Of a stretch of DNA of 64,000 nucleotides, positions 24,261-33,036 are shown piece by piece. The position numbers were made by a program, and so were the translations under genes. Positions within the stretch are counted from its first letter, which is position 1. Every line of letters starts with the position of its first letter. The notes under the pieces were generated by a model. The model ran no database searches and was not told where the DNA came from. It saw only the letters and a list, made by a program, of their open reading frames with translations. This DNA comes from Rhizobium sp. Root483D2. GTDB lineage: Bacteria > Pseudomonadota > Alphaproteobacteria > Rhizobiales > Rhizobiaceae. The DNA is taken from positions 190,773 to 254,772 of the forward strand of contig NZ_LMFB01000005.1 of NCBI RefSeq assembly GCF_001426685.1. The letters are read 5' to 3'.

Positions 24261-25199
24261 CTAACCTTTAGCCAGCGCAGTTGCCGATTGCAGGCTCTGG
24301 TTGGCGCGCAATTCGGCCACCAGAAAGTCTACGAAGGCCCTGGTCTTGGCGGAGATATGACGGCCTTCCGCATGCATGACATGGATGGGAATAGGCGCTT
24401 CCTCATAGCCGGGAAGAACGATTTCAAGCCGTTCCTCCCGCACTGCCGATGCAACCTGATAGGAGAGTGCACTCGTCAGGCCCCAGCCGCTGAGCGCAGC
24501 GGAAATCGAGGCATCGACCGTGTTGCAGAACAGCCTTGGGCGTAAGGTGACGCTGCTTTTTGCCGCGCCGGAAAAGCGCCAGTCCTGCGGTGCGGACGAA
24601 CCGGTATTGGCGATGACCGTATGCTCGGACAGATCGGCGGGAATTTTGGGCATCGGATGGCGCGTGAAATAGGAAGGCGCACCGCAGATCACCCGGCGAA
24701 CGCTGCCGACCTTGATGGCATGATAGCCGGAATCCGGCAGTTCGCCGATACGCAGGGCAACGTCGATTCCCTCCTCCAGCAGGTTGACGACCCGGTCAAG
24801 CAGAAGGGCGCGGCCATTGACGGCCGGATGCTGCGTCAGGAATGATGTCAGAACCGGCATGACATAGATCTGGCCGAAGAGGACGGGCGCGGTCACCGTC
24901 AGCAGCCCGGAGGGTGTCGCATGCGAGCCGCCGGCAGACGCCTCGGCCTCGTCGATATCGGCAAGAATGCGGCGGCAATCCTCCACATAGCGGCTGCCGG
25001 GCGCCGTCAGTTTCACCGATCGCGTCGATCGCAGGAACAGCCGGGCACCCGTCAGATCCTCCAGATAGGCAATGGCGCGGGTCACGGCCGGCGGGCTCAT
25101 ATTGAGGGCGCGGGCTGCCTGCGCAAAGCTGCAGGTATCGGCGGCCTTGACCAGAACCCGCATGGATTGAAGCCTGTCCACGTCCCAATCCCCGTTCAT
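24261..25199 (-). CDS. LysR-family transcriptional regulator
   Basis: The 312-aa protein has a LysR HTH (CSFAQAARALNMSPPAVTRAIAYLE, residues about 24-48) and the substrate-binding domain (LLTVTAPVLFGQIYVMPVL, AALSGWGLTSALSYQ). The ATG at 25199 is used. It is divergent from the glutathione transferase gene (start 25302) with a perfect 8-bp dyad between them. The usual LysR arrangement suggests that it controls GST and the flavin oxidoreductase-like gene behind it. Confidence 0.9.
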   Translation of the reverse strand: MNGDWDVDRLQSMRVLVKAADTCSFAQAARALNMSPPAVTRAIAYLEDLTGARLFLRSTRSVKLTAPGSRYVEDCRRILADIDEAEASAGGSHATPSGLLTVTAPVLFGQIYVMPVLTSFLTQHPAVNGRALLLDRVVNLLEEGIDVALRIGELPDSGYHAIKVGSVRRVICGAPSYFTRHPMPKIPADLSEHTVIANTGSSAPQDWRFSGAAKSSVTLRPRLFCNTVDASISAALSGWGLTSALSYQVASAVREERLEIVLPGYEEAPIPIHVMHAEGRHISAKTRAFVDFLVAELRANQSLQSATALAKG

Positions 25200-25205
25200 T
25201 ATTCC

Positions 25206-25227
25206 ACAAGATGGAACGACATCTTGT
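25206..25227. promoter_or_regulatory. Perfect dyad between LysR and GST genes, candidate LysR operator
   Basis: ACAAGATG-GAACGA-CATCTTGT has perfect 8-bp arms around a 6-nt centre and starts 7 bp from the LysR start codon. Size and position fit a LysR recognition site. Inference only. Confidence 0.5.
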
Positions 25228-25301
25228 CTTTTATCATACTTCTGTTTTCACGAAGAAAGAAACATCTTCTCCAGGGCAAACAAGCCTGAAGGAGACTGTC
25301 G

Positions 25302-25919
25302 ATGAAACTTTACTATCACCCGCTGTCCGGCCACGCGCATCGCGCCCGGCTGTTCATCTCGCTGCTGGGGATCGATGCCGAGCTTATCGAAGTCGATCTT
25401 GCCGCCCGCGCCCACAAGAGCCCAGTCTTTCTCAAGCTCAATCCCTTCGGTCAGGTTCCGGTGCTCGACGATGCCGGTGACATCATTGCTGATTCCAACG
25501 CCATCCTCGTCTATCTCGCCAAGAAGCATGGGGCGAACAACTGGCTGCCCGAAGACCCGAAGGGCGCAGCGGCCGTGCAGCGCTGGCTATCTGTCGCCGC
25601 CGGCGAAATCGCCTATGGGCCTTGCGCTGCAAGACTGGTCACCGTTTTCGGTGCCGGCTTCGATGCCGGCGAGGTTATCGCGCGCGCCCATCTTATCCTC
25701 GGCCAGATCGAGGCCGCCCTTGATGGCCGCCAGTGGATCGCCGCCGGTCATCCGACCATCGCCGATGTCGCGCTCTACAGCTATATCGCCCGCGCCCCGG
25801 AGGGCAATGTCGATCGCAGCGCCTATGCCAATATCAGCGCCTGGCTGAAGCGCGTCGAAGAGCTTCCCGGTTTCGTCGCCTTCCAGAAGACGGCAATCGG
25901 CCTTCCGGAGGCTGCCTGA
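25302..25919 (+). CDS. Glutathione S-transferase family protein
   Basis: The 205-aa protein has an N-terminal thioredoxin-like GST domain ([16 protein letters not shown], then [15 protein letters not shown] and [13 protein letters not shown]) and a C-terminal all-helical domain with the conserved [13 protein letters not shown]. The catalytic position near Ser9 fits Ser/Cys-type bacterial GSTs. The ATG at 25302 follows AAGGAG. It is divergent from the LysR gene and 54 bp upstream of the FMN-binding oxidoreductase-like gene, which suggests a LysR-controlled detoxification unit. Confidence 0.92.
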   Translation: MKLYYHPLSGHAHRARLFISLLGIDAELIEVDLAARAHKSPVFLKLNPFGQVPVLDDAGDIIADSNAILVYLAKKHGANNWLPEDPKGAAAVQRWLSVAAGEIAYGPCAARLVTVFGAGFDAGEVIARAHLILGQIEAALDGRQWIAAGHPTIADVALYSYIARAPEGNVDRSAYANISAWLKRVEELPGFVAFQKTAIGLPEAA

Positions 25920-25973
25920 GCAGGTGGCGCTGCTGCCGGCCTGTTCATCAACCCACTTTCAAGGGAGCGTTTG

Positions 25974-26975
25974 ATGCTTTTGACCACCGCAACCGAAGAC
26001 GCATCCCCCTGGCATGCCGGTGAGCAGGCGCTGCAGCGTCAGGCCGGTGTGGCCGGGCGTATGGAAGAGGTCGGCCGCCGGGTGCTGCGTGATCATCTGA
26101 TCGAGCAGCACCGCGCCTTCTATCCGCAGCTGCCATTCATTGTGCTCGGCACGGTGGATGGCGAGGGTTATGCCTGGGCGACGGTTCGGGGAAACGCGCC
26201 GGGGTTCCTGCAGAGCCCGGATCCGTACACCCTGCACGTCGCTCTTGGCCGCGAGAGCGCAGATCCGGCCGACGCCGGGATCGGGGACGGCAACGCTATC
26301 GGCATGCTCGGGATCGAGTTGCACACGCGGCGGCGCAACCGGCTGAACGGAACGATCAGGCGTACCCGGGCGGCAGGTTTCGAGGTCGATGTTGGCCAAG
26401 CCTATGGCAACTGTCCGAAATATATCCAGCTGCGCGATTTCAGCTTTGTCGATGACCCTTCAAACGAGCCGATCGCCGGGCCAATCGTCCTTCAGGCGCT
26501 CGACGGAGAGGCACGGCGGATGATCGATGGTGCCGATACGTTTTTCGTCGCAACCTATGCAGACCTTGCTCACGGAGAGCGCCAGGCGGATGTCTCGCAC
26601 CGGGGCGGCAAGCCGGGCTTTGTGCGGGTGGACGGCGACGGCGTGCTGACCATTCCGGATTTCGCCGGCAATCTGTTCTTCAACACGCTCGGCAACATCC
26701 TTGCCAACGGTAAAGCCGGCCTGGTGTTTGCCGATTTCGAGACCGGCGGTCTCTTGCAGCTGACCGGAGACGCCAAAGTCATTCTGGAAGCGCCGGAACT
26801 TGCGGCGTTCGAGGGTGCCGAACGCTTTTGGCGTTTCACGCCGCGCCGCATCATCCGCAGACCCGGCGCCCTGCCGCTGCGCTGGGCTTCACATGCGCAA
26901 GGACAGTCCCCGAGCCTGCGGATGACCGGAAGCTGGGACGAGGCCGCGCGCCGGTTGGCGGGTCCTATAGCCTGA
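25974..26975 (+). CDS. Pyridoxamine-5'-phosphate-oxidase-like FMN-binding protein
   Basis: The 333-aa protein resembles the longer PNPOx-fold proteins that carry two split-barrel-like halves: QLPFIVLGTVDGEGYAWATV in the first half and DTFFVATYADLAHGER...VSHRGGKPGFVRV in the second, with FAGNLFFNTLGNILANGKAG. No N-terminal ferredoxin or C-terminal 2Fe-2S cysteines are seen. The ATG at 25974 follows GGGAG by 6 nt; a TTG one codon upstream is rejected. It probably forms a unit with the GST gene. Substrate unknown. Confidence 0.8.
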   Translation: MLLTTATEDASPWHAGEQALQRQAGVAGRMEEVGRRVLRDHLIEQHRAFYPQLPFIVLGTVDGEGYAWATVRGNAPGFLQSPDPYTLHVALGRESADPADAGIGDGNAIGMLGIELHTRRRNRLNGTIRRTRAAGFEVDVGQAYGNCPKYIQLRDFSFVDDPSNEPIAGPIVLQALDGEARRMIDGADTFFVATYADLAHGERQADVSHRGGKPGFVRVDGDGVLTIPDFAGNLFFNTLGNILANGKAGLVFADFETGGLLQLTGDAKVILEAPELAAFEGAERFWRFTPRRIIRRPGALPLRWASHAQGQSPSLRMTGSWDEAARRLAGPIA

Positions 26976-27018
26976 GACAGGGCTTTGGGACGGCGAAGTT
27001 CCGATATTTACGTCGGCA

Positions 27019-27056
27019 AAAGTCCCGGCAGGAACTTCCGTCCCTGCCGGGACTTT
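27019..27056. terminator. Strong hairpin between the FMN-protein and iron-permease-family genes
   Basis: A perfect 14-bp stem AAAGTCCCGGCAGG / CCTGCCGGGACTTT encloses a 10-nt loop. The transcript ends its stem in UUU with only a short U tail, and on the minus strand a similar tail is present. Its position between two co-directed genes fits a terminator. Confidence 0.7.
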
Positions 27057-27087
27057 AAGTCATGGCTCTGCCCGATGGAGGATTGCC

Positions 27088-27522
27088 ATGTCCGAAAAAC
27101 CCAGTCTCTTTTCCAGATTTTCCGGCGGGGTCGCGCAACTGACCGGCAAACCCGCGACATTCGTGATCGCGGTCGCCGGGATCCTGCTTTGGGCCGTCAC
27201 CGGCCCCATTTTTAGTTTTTCCGAAACCTGGCAGCTTGTCGTCAACACAGGGACGACCATCATCACGTTTCTCATGGTTTTCGTGCTGCAAAACTCCCAG
27301 AACCGCGACGGCAAGGCAGTGCAGGCGAAGCTGGACGAGTTGATCCTGACCAGCGGAGCTGAGAACCGTTTTATGGGCATCGAACATCTCGACGAAAAGG
27401 AATTGCGGCGGCTGACCGAGCTCCTGCGCGAGGCAGCTGAAAGTGAGCCGGACCATGCGCTGGCCGGAAAGGTCGATCACATCATCCGCGACCGGCGCAC
27501 GAAACTGAAGAAGAAGGGTTGA
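27088..27522 (+). CDS. Low-affinity iron permease family small membrane protein
   Basis: The 144-aa protein has two hydrophobic segments (PATFVIAVAGILLWAVTGPI and VVNTGTTIITFLMVFVLQ) followed by the hallmark QNSQNRDGKAVQAKLDELI and a charged C-terminus. This is the low-affinity iron permease family pattern. Many such bacterial proteins have no proven iron transport. The ATG at 27088 follows GGAGG. It stands alone after a terminator. Confidence 0.88.
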   Translation: MSEKPSLFSRFSGGVAQLTGKPATFVIAVAGILLWAVTGPIFSFSETWQLVVNTGTTIITFLMVFVLQNSQNRDGKAVQAKLDELILTSGAENRFMGIEHLDEKELRRLTELLREAAESEPDHALAGKVDHIIRDRRTKLKKKG

Positions 27523-27589
27523 ACGTCAGGGCCATGCAGACCCGAACAGCACGTAAATGTGCTAGACATTGACTTGAAGGGAAAAAACG

Positions 27590-28063
27590 ATGAGCCGCGC
27601 ATTCACCAAGGAAATCGACGACGCCCCGCCGCCGCCTGTTCCCGAGCGGCCCGTCAGTGCTGCGCGCAATCTCGTGACGCCGAACGGCGCCAGACAGATC
27701 GAGCAGATGGTGGCGGCGCTGATGCAGCAGACAGCGGCGACCAGCGACAGCGAGGTACTCGCCGCCCTCAAGCGCGACCTGCGCTATTGGGAGGCACGGC
27801 GCAGCACCATGGAAATCGTCGAGCCCAGCGCGGCGCCAGTCGCGGCAAAGTTTGGAACGCAGGTCTCCATCCGGCGCGGCGGCATGGTCCGGGATATCCG
27901 CATCGTTGGCGAGGACGAGGCCGATCCTGCGACCGGGGCCATCGCCTGGACATCGCCACTTGCCCGCGCGCTTGAAGATGCGGCCCCCGGTGACACGATC
28001 GAGTTCGAAGTCGCTGGCCGCGAAGAGGACATCACCGTGCTCTCCGTGACCGCATTCGCTTAA
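27590..28063 (+). CDS. GreA/GreB C-terminal-domain family protein
   Basis: The 157-aa protein has a short helical N-terminus (LVTPNGARQIEQMVAALMQQ) and a GreA/GreB C-terminal FKBP-like domain (GTQVSIRRGGMVRDIRIVGEDEADPATG, then SPLARAL and GDTIEF). The coiled-coil is much shorter than in true GreA, and the tip acidic pair is not obvious. It may bind RNA polymerase like Rnk-type proteins rather than cleave backtracked RNA. The ATG at 27590 follows AAGGGAAAAA. It lies 67 bp after the preceding gene. Confidence 0.85.
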   Translation: MSRAFTKEIDDAPPPPVPERPVSAARNLVTPNGARQIEQMVAALMQQTAATSDSEVLAALKRDLRYWEARRSTMEIVEPSAAPVAAKFGTQVSIRRGGMVRDIRIVGEDEADPATGAIAWTSPLARALEDAAPGDTIEFEVAGREEDITVLSVTAFA

Positions 28064-28102
28064 CGCAAGGCGGGTACACCCTGAAAATCATCTTCCTCAT
28101 TG

Positions 28103-28147
28103 ATATCACCGGCAAATCACGGCAAGACCGTGATTTGCCGGTGATAT
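28103..28147. promoter_or_regulatory. Perfect 20-bp inverted repeat before the DUF2161 gene
   Basis: Arms 28103-28122 and 28128-28147 match perfectly over 20 bp with a 5-nt centre (CAAGA). The right arm ends next to the AAGGA ribosome site of the gene starting at 28159. It is AT/GC mixed, has no T run and is longer than a normal terminator. It may be an operator, an attenuating hairpin, or a remnant of a mobile palindrome. Confidence 0.75.
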
Positions 28148-28158
28148 AAGGACATGAT

Positions 28159-28851
28159 GTGGAGACCACGCTTTACCTGCCGATCAAGGGCTTTCTCGAA
28201 GCCGCCGGCTATAGCGTCAAGGGCGAGATTGCTGGTTGCGATCTGGTGGGATTGAGCCCAGACGAACCGCCTGTCGTGGTCATCTGCGAACTCAAGCTCA
28301 GCTTCAACCTCGAACTCATCCTGCAGGCGGTCGACCGGGCTTGCGCCAGCGACGAAGTGTGGATTGCCGCCCGTGTCTCGGCCAAGGGGAAGGGCCGCGA
28401 AAGCGACCGCCGCTACCGCGACCTTTGCCGCCGGCTCGGCTTCGGCATGCTGAGTGTATCCGACAACGGCACGGTCGACGTGATCGTGAGCCCTCTGGGG
28501 CTGATACCGCGCAAGAACACGCGCAAGCGGTCGCGCCTAGTCACCGAACACAAAAAGCGCAAGGGCGACCCCGCCCTTGGCGGCAGCACGCGCGCGCCGA
28601 TCATGACGGCCTACCGGCAGCAGGCGCTGGCCTGCGCTTCAGCGCTGCGGGACGGCCCGTTGCGGCCAAGGGACCTGAAGCCGGTCACGCCTTCGGCAGC
28701 AACCATTCTGCGCGGCAATGTCTATGGCTGGTTCGAGCGCATCGATCGCGGCATCTACGCGCTGACGGCCGCCGGCATGGAAGCGTTGATACGCTGGCCG
28801 CAGGAGCGGAAGGAACCGGAAAGCATCGAACCGGCAGAGATCACAGGCTGA
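28159..28851 (+). CDS. DUF2161 PD-(D/E)XK phosphodiesterase-like protein
   Basis: The 230-aa protein fits the DUF2161 family of predicted PD-(D/E)XK nucleases. The early segment GCDLVGL gives the Asp, and VVICELKLSFNLELILQAVDR gives E-x-K and the following helix. A basic middle (PRKNTRKRSRLVTEHKKRK) and a winged-helix-like C-terminus (WFERIDRGIYALTAAGMEAL) follow. It starts with GTG at 28159; two ATGs just upstream are out of frame. The substrate is unknown. Its neighbours (GreA-like, serine hydrolase) give no clear partner. Confidence 0.85.
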   Translation: METTLYLPIKGFLEAAGYSVKGEIAGCDLVGLSPDEPPVVVICELKLSFNLELILQAVDRACASDEVWIAARVSAKGKGRESDRRYRDLCRRLGFGMLSVSDNGTVDVIVSPLGLIPRKNTRKRSRLVTEHKKRKGDPALGGSTRAPIMTAYRQQALACASALRDGPLRPRDLKPVTPSAATILRGNVYGWFERIDRGIYALTAAGMEALIRWPQERKEPESIEPAEITG

Positions 28852-28861
28852 CGGGCCGGGT

Positions 28862-30004
28862 TCAGACTGCCCTGGAAACCTGGCGCAGCATGCCGACGAT
28901 GGCCTGATCGCGTTCGGCGTCCACCGGCAGGGTCTGTGACGACAGCTTGACGATCACGGTCTGGCTGGCCGGATCGACCCAGATCCACTGTCCGTGAATG
29001 CCGATCGCGGCCAATTCGCCCGCACCCGTTTCGTACCAGTAGTTGCGGTAGCTGCCATCTGGAAACAGCGTCGCCTGGTCGCCGTTCTTCCAGGCCTCGC
29101 GGCTGCCACCCGTCCACAGGTCATCGATGAAGGATTGCGGGATCAGACCGGCTCCCTGTTTGCGGACAAGCTCGCCCACCAGCGCAAGATCGCGCGCCGT
29201 CGCCGACATGCCGCCGGCAGCGCGTGCCGTGCCGATCCGATCGACGGTGATCATGGCGTTCGAGCCGGCGCCCATCGGCTGCCAGAGATGGTCGCTCAGC
29301 AATTTTGCCAAGCGCCCGCCTGCCGCGCGCTCCACGACGATGCCGGCGAGATCGGTGTTGGGCGAGCGGTAGGCATGCTTTTCGCCGTGGTTCCAGCTGC
29401 CTTTTCCGATGCTGCAAATGAAGCTCTTCAAGTCCGGCGCCGGACTGTCCGGCCGGTCCGGATTCCAGCCGGTCGCCCGGCGGTAGCGATCGAAGCCCCC
29501 TGATGTATCGAGATAGTCTTCGACGAAATCGACGCTGATCTCCATGTCGAACAATTGCTGTACCGTCGCATCCGCATAGGCTGACCCCGAAGCCTCCGGC
29601 ACATACTCGACCACGGGCTTGGTGAAGGACAGCAGGCCCTTGCCCGCGAGAATTCCGGCCAGGAGTGCGGTCAGGGATTTCGACACGGAAAAGATGATAT
29701 GCGGCAAGGCGGGATCGGAATGTCCGGCAGACCACTCGGCGATGATGCGGCCTTGCCGCATAACGACCAATTCGTCGGTCTCGCTCTCAGCCAGAAATGC
29801 CGTCAGGGGCTGGGAGGTGCCATCGATGCCGGTGACATTCAGGTCGCCGAGCCCGCTGAGATCAAGCGGCGGCTCTGCGGCTTTCGCCTTGGCCGTAATG
29901 ACCGCCGATGGCACGATTTCGCTGACATTCTCGAAAGCCCATTTCGAGAAGGGTGCGGTGCGCCAGTTTGAAAGCGTAATGTCCGAGCGCTTGAAATCCG
30001 TCAC
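28862..30004 (-). CDS. Serine hydrolase, class C beta-lactamase fold
   Basis: The 380-aa protein has the SxxK nucleophile motif in IFSVSKSLTALLAG (residues about 105-118), a YxN-type YRSPNTD, and a C-terminal HGQWIWVD. There is no signal peptide, so it is cytosolic and more likely an esterase or amidase/peptidase than an antibiotic-resistance enzyme. It starts with GTG at 30004, overlapping the stop of the amidase gene (GTGA), after GGAGGAGAC. It is the last gene of the polyamine-type operon, so a role on an acylated or peptide-linked amine is possible. Confidence 0.88.
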   Translation of the reverse strand: MTDFKRSDITLSNWRTAPFSKWAFENVSEIVPSAVITAKAKAAEPPLDLSGLGDLNVTGIDGTSQPLTAFLAESETDELVVMRQGRIIAEWSAGHSDPALPHIIFSVSKSLTALLAGILAGKGLLSFTKPVVEYVPEASGSAYADATVQQLFDMEISVDFVEDYLDTSGGFDRYRRATGWNPDRPDSPAPDLKSFICSIGKGSWNHGEKHAYRSPNTDLAGIVVERAAGGRLAKLLSDHLWQPMGAGSNAMITVDRIGTARAAGGMSATARDLALVGELVRKQGAGLIPQSFIDDLWTGGSREAWKNGDQATLFPDGSYRNYWYETGAGELAAIGIHGQWIWVDPASQTVIVKLSSQTLPVDAERDQAIVGMLRQVSRAV

Positions 30005-30891
30005 GTCCTGTCTCCTCCGTCTGCCGTCGCCAGCGCGCCGTAAAGATCCGGTCGGCGATCGCGGAACATGCCCCAGGCGGCGCGATTGTCAGCAAGGTCT
30101 TGCCGGTCGAATGTCGCGATGAGAACGGCCTCTCCGTCACGCGGCGCATCAGCCGCAAGCTGGCCGTCCGGTCCGGCGATGAAGGAAGAGCCGTAATAGG
30201 ATTGCGTTTTACCGCCGATGGTTTCCGCGCCGATGCGGTTGGCAGCGGCCACCGGCATCATATTGGCGGCGGCATGGCCGCGCATCACCATGCGCCAATG
30301 CTCCATCGTATCCAGGTCCGGACGTGCCGGCTCCGAGCCGATGGCGGTCGGATAGAGGATCAGTTCGGCACCCATCAGCGCCATGGCGCGGGCAGCCTCC
30401 GGAAACCATTGATCCCAGCAGATGCCGACACCGATCGTGCCGAAGCGGGTCGGCCAGACCTTGAAGCCGGTATCCCCCGGCCGGAAATAGAATTTTTCGC
30501 TGTAACCCGGACCGTCGGGAATATGGGATTTGCGGTAGACGCCCAGGATAGCGCCCGTGTCATCGATCATCGCGATGCTGTTGTAGAATGCCTGGTTCTT
30601 CTTCTCGAAGAACGAAACCGGCAGGACAATGCCAAGTTCGCGCGCGAGCGCCTGCATCGGCGCAATGACAGGATGATCTGCCAGCGCATGCGCCCTCCCA
30701 AAATGGATGGGATCCTGGGTCTGGCAGAAATACAGGCCCTCGAACAGTTCCTGCACCAGCACGATATTGGCGCCCTCGCCTGCGGCCTGCCGGATCAGGC
30801 GGGACGCGGTCTCAAGATTACCGGCGAGATCGTCCGTGCAGGCGAACTGGACGACGCCCAATGCCGTCTTGGAACCGGACGCCACGGTCAA
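30001..30891 (-). CDS. aguB: N-carbamoylputrescine amidase (AguB-like nitrilase-family enzyme)
   Basis: The 296-aa CN-hydrolase has the Glu-Lys-Cys triad in VQELFEGLYFCQTQ, YRKSHIPDGPGY and IGVGICWDQWFPEAAR, and the AguB-type SEKFYFRPGDTGF segment. It hydrolyses N-carbamoylputrescine to putrescine, CO2 and ammonia. The only upstream start is TTG at 30891, which overlaps the preceding stop (TTGA) behind GAGGG; GTG two codons later is an alternative. Neighbours are an acetylpolyamine deacetylase and PotABCD homologues. No agmatine deiminase is in the window. Confidence 0.93.
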   Translation of the reverse strand: MTVASGSKTALGVVQFACTDDLAGNLETASRLIRQAAGEGANIVLVQELFEGLYFCQTQDPIHFGRAHALADHPVIAPMQALARELGIVLPVSFFEKKNQAFYNSIAMIDDTGAILGVYRKSHIPDGPGYSEKFYFRPGDTGFKVWPTRFGTIGVGICWDQWFPEAARAMALMGAELILYPTAIGSEPARPDLDTMEHWRMVMRGHAAANMMPVAAANRIGAETIGGKTQSYYGSSFIAGPDGQLAADAPRDGEAVLIATFDRQDLADNRAAWGMFRDRRPDLYGALATADGGDRT

Positions 30892-31919
30892 TTGCCCTCA
30901 AAGCCGGTCAGGACGCTGACGGCATTGACGCCGATTTCGGCGACGGCATAGCCGCCTTCCATGACGAACAGGGTGGGGAGATTGAGGCGGGCGATGCGCT
31001 CGCCGATCTTTGGAAAATCCTCGGTCTTCAGCTTGAATTTGCTGATCGGGTCCTTCTCGAACGTATCGACCCCGAGCGAAATCACCACCACATCCGGATT
31101 GTAGGCCACCAGCTTGCCGCAGGCATCCTCCAGCGACTGGCTCCAGCAATCCCAGTCGGTGCCGAAGCGCATGGGGTAGTTGAGATTGTAGCCTTCGCCC
31201 TCGCCCGCACCACGCTCATCGGCATGGCCAAGGAAGTAAGGATATTCCTGCATCGGATCGGCGTGCAGGTTGATCACCTGTACATCAGAGCGGGAATAGA
31301 AGATTTCCTGCGTGCCGTTGCCGTGGTGATAATCGACATCGAGGATCGAGACGCGCTTGGCGCCATTGTCGCGAAACCATTGCGCCGCAACAGCAGCATT
31401 GTTGATATAGCAATAACCGCCCATAAAGCCGGCGCCGGCGTGATGACCCGGCGGGCGGCAGAGCGCAAAGGCCGCGCGCTCGCCATCCTGCACAAGACCG
31501 GCTGCCGTCAGCGCCACGTCATGCGAGGATTTGATCGCATCCCAGGAGCCTTCGACAATGCCGCAGCCGGCGTCGAAGGAATAATATCCAAGCAGCCCAT
31601 CGATAAATTCCGGCGGCACGTCACCACGCAGGCCGCGCGTCGGCCAGGTGAAAGGCAGCGCCGTGCCGGTACGTCCCTCTGCGGTCCAGCGATCCCAGAT
31701 CGTCGGCAAAAAGTCGAGATAGTCCTTGCTATGGATGCGCGCCGCCGTGGTCAGGTCATGCTCCTGCGGCGCAAGGATGGGGCCTAGCCCCACGGTCTTG
31801 ATGCGTCCGGAGACATATTCGGCGCGTGAGGTCAGCTCATAACCGGGAACGATGGCACCGGCGACCAATTCCAGCTGGTTGGCATGACCGAGATGACGTG
31901 GGGAGAAGACGGTTTTCAT
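30888..31919 (-). CDS. Histone-deacetylase-family acetylpolyamine amidohydrolase
   Basis: The 343-aa zinc hydrolase has the HDAC motifs CRPPGHHAG (catalytic His pair), SILDVDYHHGNGT (zinc Asp-x-His) and a late ISLGVDTFEKDP (second zinc Asp), then EGGYAVAEIG. The long L1-type insert with FTWPTRGLRGD fits bacterial acetylpolyamine amidohydrolases, which remove acetyl groups from acetylputrescine, acetylspermidine or acetylcadaverine. The ATG at 31919 is used. It lies 66 bp after the binding-protein gene, past a terminator-like hairpin. Confidence 0.93.
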   Translation of the reverse strand: MKTVFSPRHLGHANQLELVAGAIVPGYELTSRAEYVSGRIKTVGLGPILAPQEHDLTTAARIHSKDYLDFLPTIWDRWTAEGRTGTALPFTWPTRGLRGDVPPEFIDGLLGYYSFDAGCGIVEGSWDAIKSSHDVALTAAGLVQDGERAAFALCRPPGHHAGAGFMGGYCYINNAAVAAQWFRDNGAKRVSILDVDYHHGNGTQEIFYSRSDVQVINLHADPMQEYPYFLGHADERGAGEGEGYNLNYPMRFGTDWDCWSQSLEDACGKLVAYNPDVVVISLGVDTFEKDPISKFKLKTEDFPKIGERIARLNLPTLFVMEGGYAVAEIGVNAVSVLTGFEGN

Positions 31920-31939
31920 GAGACGATCCTGCGGACGGA

Positions 31940-31974
31940 AACAAAACGCACCCCGCCGCGACCGGCGGGGTGCG
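31940..31974 (-). terminator. Attenuator-type terminator between binding protein and deacetylase genes
   Basis: The 12-bp GC stem CGCACCCCGCCG / CGGCGGGGTGCG (31947-31974) with a 4-nt loop is followed on the minus strand by TTTTGTTT. Its place after the periplasmic-binding-protein gene fits partial termination that keeps binding protein more abundant than downstream enzymes. Confidence 0.75.
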
Positions 31975-31985
31975 AGGAAAAAGAA

Positions 31986-33014
31986 TTACTTCTGAAGCTC
32001 GGTCCAGATCTTGGTGTAGAGTTCCTGAACCTCCGGCGGGCAGGTCTGCGAAGGCACGCCGACCGAAGCGAATTCGGCAGGGATATCGATTTCCGGTGCG
32101 CCCTTCATATCGGCGGGCATGAAGTCGCCGGACCCGGCGATGCCGTTGGCATAGCGATGGAACCCGGAATTCATCCCGGCATTCTGTGGATCCATCATGA
32201 AGTTCTGGAAGAGTTTTGCATTTTCGACGTTCTTTGCGTCTTTCAAAACGGCAAGATTGTCGCTCCAGTTGACGAAGCCTTCCTTCGGATAGCCGAATTT
32301 GATGGCAGGATTGGCCAGGCGCTGGCGGAAGGCCGAGCCGTTCCAGTCACTGGACGCCGCAAAGTCGCCCGATCCCATTTTCTGAATAGTGCCATATTCC
32401 ATCGCCACCCAGTTGGGCTTGGCCTTTACCAGCGTATCGCGCACCTTCTTGAGGATCGCGAGGTCTCCGGTGCACTTCTTGCCGCCATTGTAGAGCACGG
32501 CTGCGTCGATGACATCCGTCATTTCCGGAACGACGTTGACTTTGCCTTTCAGCTCGTCCGGCGTGTCGAAGACGATACCCCAGGTGTTGATATCGCCCTT
32601 GTAGACATCCGTATTGACGACGACGCCAACGATGCCCATGGCCCACGGAACGGTATATTTGCGGCCCGGATCGAATTCAGGATTCTGCCATTCCTTGGCG
32701 ACGTGGCTGAAATTTTCCATCTTGCCCGGATCGGTTTCCAGAAACAGACCTTCCGAAATCCAGATCGGGATATAGTTCTGCGACGGCACGACCATGTCGA
32801 AGCCGGAGCCGCCCTGACGAACCTTGGCGAGTGCCGTGTCGTTGGAATCGTAGTCGGTGATCGTCACCTTGACCTTGTACTGGTCCTCGAATTTCTTGAT
32901 CATTTCGGGGCTGGTATAATTGCCCCAGTTGTAGATGTTGAGTTCGCCTTCGGCCCGGGCAAGGCCGGTGGAGGCGAGAAGTGCGGCCGTGACCGCCATG
33001 ATCATCCGTTTCAT
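31986..33014 (-). CDS. Polyamine-type ABC transporter periplasmic binding protein (PotD/PotF family)
   Basis: The 342-aa protein has a signal peptide (MKRMIMAVTAALLASTGLARA) and the PotD fold: ELNIYNWGNYTSPEMIKKFE, YDSNDTALAKVRQGGSGFDMVVPS, PWAMGIVGVVVNTD. Two Cys residues (in GKKCTG and SQTCPP) may form a disulfide. The ATG at 33014 follows AAGGGAAC. It is the fourth of the transporter genes (A, B, C, then D). The surrounding enzymes suggest putrescine, spermidine or acylated derivatives as ligand. Confidence 0.92.
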   Translation of the reverse strand: MKRMIMAVTAALLASTGLARAEGELNIYNWGNYTSPEMIKKFEDQYKVKVTITDYDSNDTALAKVRQGGSGFDMVVPSQNYIPIWISEGLFLETDPGKMENFSHVAKEWQNPEFDPGRKYTVPWAMGIVGVVVNTDVYKGDINTWGIVFDTPDELKGKVNVVPEMTDVIDAAVLYNGGKKCTGDLAILKKVRDTLVKAKPNWVAMEYGTIQKMGSGDFAASSDWNGSAFRQRLANPAIKFGYPKEGFVNWSDNLAVLKDAKNVENAKLFQNFMMDPQNAGMNSGFHRYANGIAGSGDFMPADMKGAPEIDIPAEFASVGVPSQTCPPEVQELYTKIWTELQK

Positions 33015-33036
33015 GATGCTGTTCCCTTTTCTTTCG

